NCBI GenBank assembly: GCA_026122225.1 | Contig: JANEZZ010001677.1 | Span: 1,168,501 to 1,232,500, forward strand | Length of the DNA: 64,000 bases | Direction: 5' to 3' | From: Heloderma charlesbogerti | Lineage: Eukaryota > Chordata > Lepidosauria > Squamata > Helodermatidae | Shown: piece by piece, positions 1-11,400 of the stretch | Layout: every line of letters starts with the position of its first letter | How positions within the stretch are numbered: position 1 is the stretch's first letter | Notes under the pieces: generated by a model | What the model was told of the DNA's origin: nothing | Database searches by the model: none | The model's input: only the letters and a program-made list of their open reading frames with translations | Translations under genes and position numbers: made by a program

Positions 1-1164
1 TCCAGAACACACTGTGCGCCCAAGTCCAGGGGGGGTTTCTCCACGACAGCAGAAGGAGAAGCAAAGGGAAGATTACCCGGATTTTTTCAAGGGAGTGGCT
101 TTGGTGCACATTTGTCCACGCGGGGCTCCAGGAGCCAGTGGACCACTCCAGCATAAGTCACTTCACAGAACATACTTCCGGGTGGTGTTGGGGAGTTGGG
201 GGTAAACGTCATCTGACTGGCAGGGGCCGCTCAACCAATAAGAGGAGCTCCCCCCGCCATCTAGGCTCTCCCCCGCTTTCTCTTTTGATAAAATCCTGGG
301 AGGTTTCCTCCAGTGTCTTGACAAAAATCACTTTCCTTCTCTCCCCCCCCCGCCCCAATTAAGTACTTTCTTAAGCCAACAATCATCACAGGAACATAGT
401 GTTCCCCCTGGCTTGAAGCTGCCAAATCTGTGAACAATCTTATCTCCCCCCATATTACTTACTTCCTTAAATAAACAATCATTATAGGAATGCAGTGTTC
501 TCGCTGCCCTGCTGCAATCAATCGAAGCTTTGACATTAAGGGTCTCTAAATGCCTTATTTCAATTCATGGGAATCTAGTAACTTCGGGAGTGCGCATTTC
601 AGGAACAAGCCTCATTGACAACAATGGGAGTTACTTCTGAGCAGACACACATATGTTTGTGCTGGGAACAACAGGGAGGGAAAACCAAGGCATGCAAAAC
701 CAGCCCCCTTTCTAATCTCATGCTGCGCAGGAGCGAAGGCGTGGATTAGTTACTTCTGAAAGAAATAAACCAAACAATGGAGAATCACAGCTTTGAGAAA
801 GTGCTTTACAGCCTTTAGGGAAGTAGTGCTTTGAAATGTGCTACTTCAACTGAGGGGGATCTCTGTAAATGCTGGTGTGCGCATTCAGGGGACAAGCCTC
901 ATTGAACACAATGCGAGTCGCTTCTGAGTAGGCACTAATTGGTTTGGAAGCACAGGCACAGGAAACACCCCTTGGCTGGGGTCACGGTGAAAGGCACACC
1001 CCTGGGCAAGGCCAGCATACCCGAAGTCAATGCGGGGTCTGGGGCACACGACTATTCTGTAGAGAACCTGACTTAAGGAAAAGAATTGGAGCAGTCTCAG
1101 GGAATCCGGTTTTTCTGCGATAAGCTCTGGGATGGCTGCAGGACGGTCATGATGTCATGTATTC
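1..1164. other. Non-coding, no gene seen
   Basis: No convincing coding exon is visible; the open frames near 14-362 are short and lack any recognisable domain. Two related short stretches near 590-650 and 885-935 (CCTCATTGA...ACAATG...TTCTGAG) match a short interspersed motif that recurs in this window near 26350-26400, 38325-38380 and 42780-42840, where it ends in GTAGGATTG-like sequence. This is probably an old dispersed repeat. The rest is unassigned AT-rich DNA. Confidence 0.5.
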
Positions 1165-1727
1165 ATTTTTAATTTTATTTTATTTTTTAACTAACTTTTT
1201 TCCATTTATTTGTCTTGTAACACACACTTCCACACCAGTGGGACTCTGCTTTTAACCTCTACCGAGTAGAGGAGCAGGCACTGGCTAGTCTAGAACAATC
1301 ACAAAGCTAGACACAAAAAGGGAAAAGAGGCTATGGAAGGACACGACTCTCCAGTGGTGGTGACCTGCAAGATGTGTGCAATGTTTGTTTTCTTGCCTGA
1401 GAACAGCATGGCCTACACCTGCAACAAGTGCAAGGTGATCACGCTGCTGGAAGAAAAAGTAAGTGGACTGGAGCGGCGACTGTCGACCCGCTGGGGAATA
1501 AGAGAACACGAAGAGTTCTTGGACAGAATGGGGGAACTACAGAGGCAAAGGGAAGACCAGAAGCTTGAAGAGCAACAGCAAGAGGAGGCAGAAGTGGGAA
1601 ATGCTGAGGTGAAGAAAAATGGAGCAAGTCAGGGATGCTCTGACTTGGATTCCTGCATTGAGCAAGGGGTTGGACTCGATGGCCTTGTAGGCCCCTTCCA
1701 ACCCTACTATTCTATGATTCTATGATC
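1165..1727 (+). mobile_element. Internally deleted CR1 LINE (ORF1 start joined to 3' tail)
   Basis: An open frame from ATG 1333 begins with a Cys4 finger-like segment (CKMC near residue 13, CNKC near residue 31) and a leucine-rich heptad stretch (LLEEKVSGLERRL). This resembles the N-terminal region of CR1 ORF1. Around 1630 it switches abruptly to the CR1 3' UTR (GGATGCTCTGACTTGG, GGTTGGACTCGATGGCC) and ends in the CR1 hallmark ATTCTATGATTCTATGA at about 1727. The rest of ORF1 and all of ORF2 (endonuclease, RT) are missing. The 5' limit is uncertain; sequence upstream of 1333 may be CR1 5' UTR. It reads as a non-autonomous, LINE-mobilisable derivative. A simple internal deletion during reverse transcription is the alternative to a true amplified subfamily. 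Confidence 0.7.
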
Positions 1728-1729
1728 CC

Positions 1730-3600
1730 TAATGGTGTAGGTCTTCTCTCCTTTGTGTTTTCCTCGGTCCCCCCCCTTCTCGCTTCCCCTTCCTCAGTTC
1801 TTTGGGTCCACCTGCCCAAAGGATCCCAGACTTGTGTAGCCTGGACATGGGAGAGGATTATTTCAAATTGTCCAGCCCGGCTTGCATGAATGGGTTGGGC
1901 ACTTAGTGCCGTTTCAACTGCAAAAACCCATATTTCTTCCTATCGGAGTCCTTTGACAATACTATAGAACAGCCTTTGCCAAAGTAGTCCTCTCCAGATT
2001 TGGCCAGTTTGCACAGCACGGCAGCTTATCCTGGGTTAAATAACGCATGATCAGCCTCAGTGTGTGCAGGGTGCATGTGACCGCCATTTTGAATATGTGA
2101 CTTCCGATCAGGGCAATCGGGGGCTGCGGTGTGTTGTGGGTTAATTGAGGGTTAAACAATCCACACTTAACCCTCAACTAGTCATCGGGTTACGTGTGGG
2201 TCGTTTGACCCATGATGGCCAGATTCACATGACATGAGGCAAGCCCCCCTTGCCCCGATCGGAGATTGCATATTTGATCTGATCTTGCTGGGCAACGGTG
2301 CCTCCTGGCCATTTTGATGTCGGAGATTTGCCTGATCAGATGGACCCAGTGCCTGCCCATTGGCCTTGGTGGAAGAGACGTCACAAGACTCTTTCTGCAT
2401 GCTCTTGCAATCCCACCTCAGTTTCTCCTTAGCCACACAGGTGTACTAGCCAGGAGGGTGCAGGAAACCCACTGATCAAATTAGCATTGGACACACAATA
2501 AACAGAAGAAGGCTTAGCATGTGTAGTTAGGCTAGGATTGGCTATTTTTTGTTTAGAAAAATAGAGAATATACAGAATGTGCAGTATTTTAAGACATGCA
2601 AGGACGTATCACTGAAAAAACCCATCAGTTCGAGGGGGAATTACAGGGTTTGAATGCTGCCCTGTGTGCGGGTCCCCCAGAAGGGGCACTTTAAACCCAC
2701 CGTCTTCCGGAGCCTCCATAATTACAAGAGTCCGCCAGTAAGTGTAGGCAGCTTTGATTTGTAAGTTTTCGCCTCTCGTGAGAACTGAGAACAAGCCAGC
2801 ATACAGGTTTACAACCCAGGGTGAGGAATTACGCCTCCCCCCGCCCCGTTCCCGGCTTCAAATTACAAAAATGACCAAGGCTCTTCTTTTGCGGGACTGG
2901 CCTTTCGGGGGCGGGCAACCCTTCACAGTTTTCCTTCGCTGGTGGTTGTCCTTTCCTAGGGAAGCAGCTGTCCGGGCCAAGCAGTGGGCAGGGCTCTCCA
3001 GGTGCCTCGGAGAAAGCCTGGACATGCTAAGCCTGGACATGCTAAGCCTGGACATGCCTGAGGACTTCCGGTGGCTGCCAACTGGGGATTTCCAGGTCTC
3101 CCAGCCAAGGAAGTCCTGGGTGGCGGCGGCACGTGAGGCCTCCTTCAGCACCTGTCTCAGCAAAGTGTGCCTGTCCACCCTCTCGTGAGCCCTTCCCACC
3201 AGCATGTCTCCTCTGACTCTTCCCTTCACCCTCCGCTTCCTGCTCCTTCCCAGAGCTTTGCAGCAGCATTGTGCTGAGGCCCGGAGGTTGCTGCTGAGGC
3301 TCCCCTCTCCCAGAGCTGTGCTGTGCTGCCCTCTCCACGGGAGGCCCAGGCAGTACCCCCTTGACCCCCGTGGTCAGACCCAACTGCCTCCTGCCTCCCT
3401 GTCTGGGTGTCTTCAGCAAGAGAACGAGGCTGACCTGGTCTGGTGAATCCTGGAGGGCTGTGACACGTACAAGTCTCCTCCATCAAAGCAGCACCTACAA
3501 CTCCAGAAGAGTCACGCTTACCTGTAGCCAGAAAGCTTCCCTCTGGCACAGCAGAGAGCCGGACAAGCCTCTTGCCCTAAAATCTAAGCAACGTATTCAG
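1730..3600. other. Non-coding, no gene seen
   Basis: No supported gene. A 15-bp unit (AAGCCTGGACATGCT) is repeated about three times at 3014-3058. Several open frames at 2750-3550 overlap on both strands in GC-rich sequence and show no domain. Confidence 0.4.
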
Positions 3601-3796
3601 CTTTTTGGATCTGATCATCTCCCCGGAACGTTTGGGAGCAAAATGGGTTGTTCCGGATATTGAGGAGGCATATCCGGTGCAGTCGTTCATTGTTCCGGGA
3701 CTGTTTGCAATAGCCATTTTTATAGACAAAGATATGAATGGAGAACGTTTAATATTTCCTGAAGCCAATTTTGGCACAAAGCCAGATTTGGATTAA
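3601..3796 (+). CDS. Unassigned open segment, possible 3'-terminal exon
   Basis: A 65-codon open segment ends in TAA at 3794-3796 and has a protein-like composition (mixed hydrophobic run FIVPGLFAIAIFIDKD followed by a charged end, TKPDLD). There is no in-frame ATG before the hydrophobic core, and an AG precedes it at 3599-3600, so a terminal exon or a fragment of a retrocopy is more likely than a complete gene. I do not recognise the family. A CORE-SINE begins about 100 bp downstream. It may also be a chance frame. Confidence 0.2.
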
Positions 3797-3895
3797 GAGA
3801 AAAGGGTGTGGTGGACTTCAGACCCAGCATCTGCATCCTTCTCTTGGCACTTCAGGTGTGTGTGCTGGGGGGGGGGAGTACTGAAGAAAATCACT

Positions 3896-4140
3896 CGTGA
3901 GGGAGCCAGCGTAGCAGTTGAGAGCACTGGACCGGGAATGGGGCGACCCAGGTCCAAGTCCCCACTCAGCCACGAAACGCACTGGGTGACTTTGGGCTAG
4001 TCCCTGGCTCTCGGCCTCACCTACCTGACAGGGCTGTTGTGAGCATAACATGGAGAGGGGGAGGCCCACGTGAGCCACCTTGGGCCCCTTGCAAGAGGGA
4101 AAAAGATGGGATACAAATGTGACAATAAAAATAAAAAATA
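3896..4140 (+). mobile_element. CORE/MIR-type SINE
   Basis: The tRNA-like head (GCCAGCGTAGCAGTTGAGAG ... CCAGGTCCAAGTCCCCACTC) is followed by the CORE-SINE-like body (GGGTGACTTTGGGCTAGTC, CTACCTGACAGGGCTGTTGT) and a tail GGGATACAAATGTGACAATAAAAATAAAAA. Other copies lie at 5600, 16945, 36170 and 60725. It looks full length. Confidence 0.75.
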
Positions 4141-5240
4141 GCCCTCTTCCATTGTTCGTCTCCTGCATCAGATTATATTTGCACCTGAGACTCTGTCCGC
4201 CTCTGGGCCCCACAGATGTCTGTGAATCTGGCTTCTGGGTCATCTAAACGGTAGTGTTCTTCTGGCTTTCATCACATGGCTGGAAACAGCAATGCAAAAT
4301 ATGCCGGATATACACATTTTGTTTTAGCCCCTTCAGCCTGGGACAATCTTATCGTGCGTCTTATTGATCAGCCAGACCTCTCCTTCCCAAAATGACCACG
4401 GGTTTGAGCCAAAGGCACCAGCCCAACAGAGGTGCTGGGTAGGTATTATTTTCTGCTTGCACATACGGATGTATGAGAATTCCATTCAGTTCACAAATCA
4501 TGCGAACGTGTCCCGTTTGCAACCCTGAACATGAGCGAGAAGGCAATTTTGGGGAAATTTTTGCAATTTCCCAAATTTGCGTTTGCAAGTTTGTGCAAGT
4601 GTGCACGTGCTCATGTGTGCATTTGTGCAAATCCCCCCTTCTCATTTTCACGCTTTAGCCTATGAGGACAATGCACATTTTTGGCTGGGGAAAACTGCAT
4701 TTAAAATGTGCATTTTTTCAATTGGGAAAAATGGTACTCTTTGTAAAAATACAAATTTTAGCCCGACCCAATTGGGGGAAAAAAAGATGCTCACATTCAG
4801 GAAAGCAAATGAAGCAAAACAAGCCTTGAGGAAGAATTCGGAGGCCCTCAGCAAACTCAGACATCACACGTTCACCCATCCCTCCGTTCAGAGCTAAAGT
4901 AGGGAAAGTTACACATGGATGGAGCTAGACAACCAAGAGATACCTCCACAGACATTGAAACCTGATGTTCCTCCCTCTACTCTCCAAATTTTCCACCATA
5001 TCTGGCTGTAATAAACCTATTGCAATTCCTGCCTCTTTCCCCTCTCCTTTTTCAGTCACCATAATATTATTTACACAGAGAATTCTACAAACATACATAA
5101 CACAGCATACGATACTATAGCAAGTTCAATTCAAGGTGGGTATTCGCTGATTATGTGCTTTGATACATTCAACAACTCATTGTTTCTCAGTGCACAAATT
5201 GCCCTTTCGATCACTTCCTTGGGTTCTTAAAAAAAGACAT
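4141..5240. other. Non-coding; divergent repeat-like AT-rich DNA
   Basis: No gene seen. The stretch 4480-4870 contains GCAAATTTG/TTTGTGCAA-like runs that recur near 6700-6900, 23050-23250 and 56230-56390, suggesting an old dispersed repeat without a recognised family. Confidence 0.4.
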
Positions 5241-5345
5241 GGAATCATAGAGCTGGAAGAGTCCTCAGAGATCATCTAGTTCACCCCCTGCTCAATGCAG
5301 GATAAAGCTACAGCATTCCTGCCAGATGACTGTCTGCCCTCTGCT
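5241..5345 (-). mobile_element. CR1 LINE 3' tail fragment
   Basis: In minus orientation this carries the CR1 3' end: ATGCAGG...CTGCTCAATGCAGG and a tail at GGAATCATAG on the plus strand. It is strongly 5' truncated, leaving only about 100 bp. Confidence 0.65.
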
Positions 5346-5506
5346 AGTTTGGCTGTGTTTGCCTACTCTTAAATACTCTCACCTTTGTACTTGACATAAA
5401 ACATTCTTGCTGCTTTTATCATGAAGCTTAGCGATATTCAAAGCCTGTTTGTTTCCTAAAATTGGTATATATTACTATTAAAGGGCCAGGTAGGAAACCT
5501 GGTGCC

Positions 5507-5588
5507 CGCTAGATGTTTTGAACTACGAAACCTATCAGCCCCAACCTGAATGACAGGTTGGGGCTGATGGGATGTGTAGTTTGTGGGT
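5507..5588. mobile_element. Palindromic hAT-like MITE fragment
   Basis: A near-perfect hairpin: AACTACGAAACCTATCAGCC pairs with GGGCTGATGGGATGTGTAGTT around a short loop (CTGAATG). The ACTAC/TCAGCCCC ... GGGGCTGATGGGA pattern is the core of a palindromic MITE family that also occurs at 24005, 28045, 30070, 42474 and 58456. Confidence 0.6.
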
Positions 5589-5599
5589 TTATGGGAGTC

Positions 5600-5855
5600 T
5601 ATGTATTTGCTACCTTGATATCCTGCCTTTTCCCCTCTAGCAAGGAGTTCACATGGTTCCTCCTCTCCATCTTATCCTTACAACAACCCTGTGCGGTAGG
5701 TTAGGTGACTGGTCTGATCCAGCATGGCTCTTCTTATGTTCTAATGACTGGTCCAAAGTCGCCCAGTGGACGAGGGAGGACTAGAACCCTAATTTCCAGA
5801 GTCCCAGTCCAACACTCTAACCACTACACTCTAACCACTACACTACACTGGCTTT
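5600..5855 (-). mobile_element. CORE/MIR-type SINE, interrupted by an L3-like LINE tail
   Basis: On the minus strand the tRNA-like head lies near 5855 (AGTGTAGTGTAGTGGTTAGA, with the TAGTGGTTAGAGTG segment duplicated) and the body ends at 5600 (GATATCAAGG). Between TAGGTTAGG and the CCAAAGTCGCCCAGTG segment sits a foreign tail on the plus strand, TCTGATCCAGCATGGCTCTT then CTTATGTTCTA (about 5713-5744), flanked by TGACTGGTC at 5706-5714 and 5745-5753. Confidence 0.7.
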
Positions 5856-6129
5856 CCTAGGGCTGTATTCCAAAACATCTGAAGGATTCCAAAGATATCT
5901 CGAATCCAGGAATCCTTCTAACTGCTGTCCTTCCATTCAAGAAAAAGATTTTAGCATGTGGACAAGTCCACTACTGTAGATGGTGAAAGTTTATTTGTGT
6001 GGCTTCTTAAACGAAAGTTAGAGGGCAGGCAATTAAACTGCGCTTGCCAAGGGGGTGTCTTTGCAAGTGAATGGGAGCTTTGCAAAACAGTCAGAAGCGC
6101 TTTGGCTTTGACAGCAAGAGCAATAAGCT

Positions 6130-6372
6130 TTGCACAACCCGAGTTGCAGGGTTCCCTGTCACAAGGCTGCTGTTACTTTGCACAACCCGAGTTGCAGGGT
6201 TCCCTGTCACAAGGCTGCTGTTACTTTGCACAACCCGAGTTGCAGGGTTCCCTGTCACAAGGCTGCTGTTACTTTGCACAACCCGAGTTGCAGGGTTCCC
6301 TGTCACAAGGCTGCTGTTACTTTGCACAACCCGAGTTGCAGGGTTCCCTGTCACAAGGCTGCTGTTACTTTG
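6130..6372 (+). repeat. 48-bp tandem repeat, five essentially identical copies
   Basis: The unit starts GCACAACCCGAGTTGCAGGG and ends CTGCTGTTACTTT; five consecutive copies appear identical. Because 48 is a multiple of 3, the array stays open in several frames on both strands, which yields spurious repetitive open frames such as FAQPELQGSLSQGCCY repeated five times. No codon bias or start context suggests a gene. Confidence 0.9.
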
Positions 6373-6639
6373 TTTAACCCCCCCCCAAAACCCCGTTCAG
6401 ATAAAAGGCCATGATTCGCAGGAGAGTGGGTGGAAGCACCATGGGAGTTGTGTAAAGCCAGTAACAGCTTCTGGTGCCTCTCTGGTGAACTTTAAACAGG
6501 GCGTATGTGTGGGAAAGGTCTGTTGGATTTTGTCCAAATTCTCCCCATGTGAAGCGTCCTTTGAAAGATTTAGGGGTTTGAGCCGCTAAAGCCATTTAGC
6601 AGCTCAGGTTCTAGCGTAAGATAACAACGGCTTTGGACT

Positions 6640-7015
6640 GGGAATTATGAGAAATTTGTTTCGATTTGTGCCTGATCAGGATTTACTCATTTTGCACCTT
6701 CTGGACCTAACCGGGACTTGGATGCATTTCCAAGTTTGCAGCGCGATTTGCTGACCCCACAAAATGCGTTCAGCAGCAAAAACAAATGTGTCTTAATCCA
6801 CAGGAGAAGAATGTGCCTATTTCAAAAATGCACACAACTGATGTGTAGATTTAGGGAAATATGCACGGATTTTCATGAGGAAAGAAAAACACAACGCTCG
6901 CAATCTGACATGGACTCCAGTCAGAATGCATTTCGAGGTAGAATTCAGAGTACTATGGAGAGCTCGAATTTTGCTGATTCACACGTCCCTGCTTCAGACA
7001 TCTGTGCCAGTTGAT
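6640..7015 (+). repeat. Unnamed dispersed repeat, copy 1
   Basis: This stretch shares ordered motifs with 22895-23425: TGATCAGG..TTTAC.CATTTTGCA, CATTTCCAAG.TTGCA, AAAATGCACACA, GGATTTTCATG, and GTTCAGAGTACT-type sequence followed by CACACGTCCCTGCTTC or CACATCC. The two copies agree in order over about 350 bp. I cannot assign the family. The open frames inside have no domain. Confidence 0.55.
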
Positions 7016-7204
7016 CCTCACATATTTACTTTTAAGAGAAGAGTAGGTGCCAACATTTTTAAAACCCTCCTTCTCTGGTCTTTGTTTTCATTACAGGTCA
7101 AGGGAATGGGGACTGGGGGCATTGCTAGGGCAGGACCTATAGAGCTCCAGCCCTGAATCTATCTCCCAGGGCTCCACGTTCCATTGACGCCAATGGAAGT
7201 CCCC

Positions 7205-7945
7205 CCCCCACACACAGCTTAATTGCCATGGATAATTTGGGGGATACGTGGCTCAACCACACTACAAGCGAGAAGGATCTTGGAATTGTTGTCGATCACA
7301 AGCTGAATATGAGCCAACAATGTGATGTGGCTGCAAAAAAGGCCAATGTCTTTTGGGCTGCATTCATAGAAGCATCGCTTCCAAATCCCGGGAAGTACTA
7401 GTTCCCCTCTACTCAGCACTGGTTAGGCCTCATCCGGAGTACTGTGTCCAGTTCTGGGCACCACACTTGAAGAAGGATGCAGACAAACTGGAGAGGGTTC
7501 AGAGGAGGGCAACACAGATGATCAGGGGACTGGAAACAAAGCCCTATGAAGAGAGACTGAAAGAACTGGGCATGTTTAGCCTTGAGAAGAGAAGACTGAG
7601 GGGAGACAGGATAGCGCTCTTCAAGTACTTGAAAGGTTGTCACAGAGAGGAAGGCCAGGATCTCTTCTTGATCATCCCAGAGTGCAGGACACGGAATAAT
7701 GGGCTCAAGTGACAGGAAGCCAGATTCTGGCTGAACATCAGGAAAAACTTCCTGACTGTTCGAGCAATACAACAATGGAACCCATGACCTGGGGAGGTGG
7801 TGGGCTCTCCCGCACTGGAGGCCTTCAAGACGAGGCTGGACAGCCATTTGTCAGGGATGCTCTGACTTGGACCCCTGCATTGAGCAGGGGGTTGGACTCG
7901 ATGGCCTTGTAGGCCCCTTCCAACCCTACTATTCTATGATTCTAT
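7205..7945 (+). mobile_element. CR1 LINE, 3' fragment of ORF2 and 3' UTR
   Basis: The open segment at 7353-7712 encodes the C-terminal part of CR1 ORF2 ([20 protein letters not shown], then [20 protein letters not shown]), followed by untranslated sequence with the CR1 hallmark GGTTGGACTCGATGGCC and the tail ATTCTATGATTCTATG. It matches the last ~700 bp of the CR1 at 13.6-16.8 kb. The 5' truncation near 7205 removes endonuclease and the RT active site. Confidence 0.9.
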
Positions 7946-8221
7946 GGAAGGGGTGCAGTTTTCAAGGGGGACTGCAGCTGAGGAGGGAAGGGTCAACTCC
8001 CCCCTTCCCACATGCTGCAACACCCCCTTCCCCCGCACAAAACAAAATGCCTCCCTGCATGACAGTTAAGCTTAGAGAAAACTGTTCCCATTGGTTTGGG
8101 ACGATCTGGGACAGGGCGCAAATTAATTGCAGAATTTATTTTATTTGAGATGATTTGGATGAGAAATGAATGGACCGGCTTTGCCTTCTGTGAAATTTAA
8201 ATCAATCCTACATTTGCATAA

Positions 8222-8430
8222 AAGGTAAAGGTGTCCCCAACCAGTCGTGCCCGACTCTAGGGTGCGGTGCTCATCCCCGTTTCTAAGCCGAAGAGCCAGC
8301 GCTGTCCGAAGACGCTTCCGTGGCCATGTGGCCGGCATGACTGAACACCGAGGCGCACGGAACGCTGTTTCCTTTCCCGCCGAGGCGGTACCTATTTATC
8401 TACTTGCAATTTCTTGCTTTCGAACTGCTA
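8222..8430 (+). mobile_element. SINE with BovB-like CGTGxCCGACTCTAGGG motif
   Basis: The sequence AAAGGTAAAGGTGTCC, CAGTCGTGCCCGACTCTAGG, CCGAAGAGCCAGCGCTGTCC, CGTGGCCATGTGGCCGGCAT and CTATTTATCTACTTGC, in that order, is the pattern of a dispersed squamate SINE I remember. Its GTCGTG.CCGACTC block resembles the BovB LINE 3' end in this window, so BovB machinery may mobilise it (inference). Confidence 0.6.
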
Positions 8431-11400
8431 GGTTGCAAATTGTATACAGATTTGTGCCGTACGGGCTTGGGTCCCAAATCTTTCACGTGCCTAGCAACAG
8501 CCCTGGTGGGAACAGAGGATGCGGTATTCATTTGGGGGCAGGTGCCTCTCTGGTCTGGAACTGCAACATTCCGAAATTGCACAAGCCTAAGAAGCAAGAT
8601 GCTTTTCAAAGGACCAGAATTATGGATTGCTTCCAGTTCTTGGCCTGGACGCTGCCCCTGTCTTTAACCGGGGGGTTTCCAGACTGAGAATAGGTGAAGA
8701 ATCGGAGAACTGAGAGTGAGACGGCATCAATTTCAATGTTTTCCGTTCTAAACCTCAGACCAGAAATGGGGCGGGGGGGTGGATTTTAAAAGTGCCTTTA
8801 TAAAATAATGGTTAAAAAGGTATGATTTTTCCTGAACACAATTGAGGGTTCTTTATGGTTCGTTAGACAGATTTCTATCCCATGTCTTCTCAAGGGTACT
8901 GAGTGAGTGACTAGAATTCGGGGGGGGGGGGAGGGATAGATTAACATATAATGCCCAACATATACAAGGTTACAGTGACCCTGTAGGGGCTGAACGTCCC
9001 CCCCAAGGCCAATACCGGTTTCAGAAAAGGGATTTCCCCAATCCCACAGCTCACATTGCACAGGACACATGCCTTCTGCCCCAGTATCCTACCTTGGATG
9101 TGGTGTGCATTGCACGGTGCCGCACGGCTCATGTTTGTCCCTTTGCACATCACCGCCTCCATTTTCTTGCAGGCCATTCCATCTATGGCAACTGTGGATG
9201 AGTCAGAGAACAAGAGCCCCCCCGCTTCCCCAGAAGGACATGGGCCTGGCCCTCAGTCTCACGGCATGCAAAATCGAGTCGCCCTGTCTCTGGTCCGGCA
9301 TGCAGGGGGAAGGAGGAGCTGAGCGTTTGTGTTCACAGGGGCCTCCAATCCGGCAGGTTTACTGGGTCCGCTGACTGGTCAAGCTGGGGACAGCTGCACT
9401 GGGGAAAGCCCCGGCCCTTCGTGGAACTGCCCAGCCAGCATTCAAGCTGCTGCCAGTAGCACGTCGTGCCTGGAGTCTTCCTGGAGTCTACCTGGATCCC
9501 TCCTCCAAAGTTGCTTTCTCTTTCTGCTCCCAAGTTCGTTTTCTATGGTGGGAAAGGCACCGAAGAGCCGAACGTCCAGAAGCACAGGCCCCGGATGGGC
9601 GTCTCACAGGCAGCTGCCCTTGGTTATGATGGCACTCTCAGGGCTTAGCCACATCTGGTCAGCGTCCCTGTATGGACCAGGACAAGAGAACCGGGATACG
9701 GCACTGTTGTTGGTCCAGAAACACTGACAGCCGCTAGACACCAACTGGCAGGGGCATGGGAGGGAATTGGATGGGACCACAGGCTGGGCAGGGAGACTCT
9801 GTGGGACTGATCAGGAGCACACAGGCACTAGGTAATTTTCGTATGCGATGATTCCCAAATATATCTTTCACCGCCCTCCCCCCCGTGTTTTAAATATGTC
9901 AGCAACAGTCTTCCATAAATAAAAGCAGGACACAACAACCCATGGACTGGAACCTTCTGCAGTGAGGGATGGTGGTGGCAGCGGTCTCAAGCCGTGCTCC
10001 TTGCTGTGAGCATCAAGGTGTGAGCCTTATCGCCTAGGAAATGCAGCAGGGGCCGAGTCAATGCAGAGCTCTATATATCATCAAGAGGCCAGTTTCAAGG
10101 AGCCGAATTCTCTGCGTGATGGGTCCTCCCTTCCCCCAGCTGGCCGCAATGCAAACCACTCCGCCAGTCCCGTGGCAACCTAGTGGGGCCTGGCAGCGAG
10201 TGAGTTCCAGTATGGGGCACAGTGCGTGGGCCAATAGGTGCTGCACCTCTGGAATAAGCAGCTTTGGAAGGGGAAAGGTACTGTTGGAAGGTGTGTGGCT
10301 TTTAGGAAAGAGGGGTGCATGGCACAGAACATCCTCTTCACAGCTTCCCCAGGGAGTTTCAGGGTTTTAGCATGCGTAGCTCATGTGGGCATACTGCCGG
10401 ATTTGAAACCAGAAAGGAACTCCTCCCGCCCAATCCCCGGGTCAAACTGGCAATACCCTCCGAGGTGGATTTGTTTGGTTCTCCCCTGGAGCATGTAGCT
10501 GAGCTCACTTGCTCGAGTCCCTCTTTGCTTTGCAGGGTGCCTGCTCTTTGCCCTGACTTGTGGGTGGCTGCTCCTCCGTTTGGGCCATGGTGTGGGGCAT
10601 GGAGGGTCGGGGGAGGCTTTGCACTGGGCGGTTTCGTCCTCTCGTTCTTTGGGCAGCTTGGCAGGCCCTTGGAGGGCGACCTGTCCTCCCTCTCCCCTTC
10701 CTTGGGCCATATGACCTGACTTCCCAGTCTCTTCCCCCTCCCCAGTGACGCCATGACTGAGCGCTGGTCGCTCAACAATGAGTGGGGCGCGGATGAGCAA
10801 AGCAAACACACAGCAAGGACCGGTAGCTTTCCAGGGAAGCGGCTCTGATGAACGGGCCCAGTGGTGAGGGAAGCGTGCAGCTTGGCCTCCCTGCCTGGCA
10901 GGGGAAAAGGGCTTGGATCAGAAGAGGCATTTCCCACTTCCAGCTGCCCCCGGGTGGCCCCTGGGGCCGACCCACCCAAAGAGGCATGGGCAGCACCACA
11001 AGGTCCTCCCTGAGCCATTTCCATCCCCCGCTGCCAAGGCACGTGTGGAGCTGTGGGGGGGATTTCCTGGGAAAAGGGCCGAGGCACTCAGTCCACGAAG
11101 GGCCAACGTGTGCAGGGCTTGGCCTCCAAGCCCCTTCCACTGATCCCTGCCCCCTGGAACAAGCCATGACGAAGCATAGGGAGAGGTTGCTATTATTTAT
11201 TTTATTGCACTGATTATTATTTTGCAATGAGCAGGCAGAAAGTCATGCAATACAGAGTGAGGGACAGGGGGGCTAACACAGAGGAAAGAAAATCCAGCCA
11301 GCCTGCAAAGGGGAAGATCCTGGTTGGGGGCGCATGGAGGGAGCAAGCGCATGGAGAAGCATCTCCACTCCGTGTGAACCGCGACCGGTGCCTCACGTCG

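Noticed and set aside
5958..6589. Repetitive 139- and 172-codon frames
   Set aside because: Products of the 48-bp tandem repeat, which is open in several frames on both strands.
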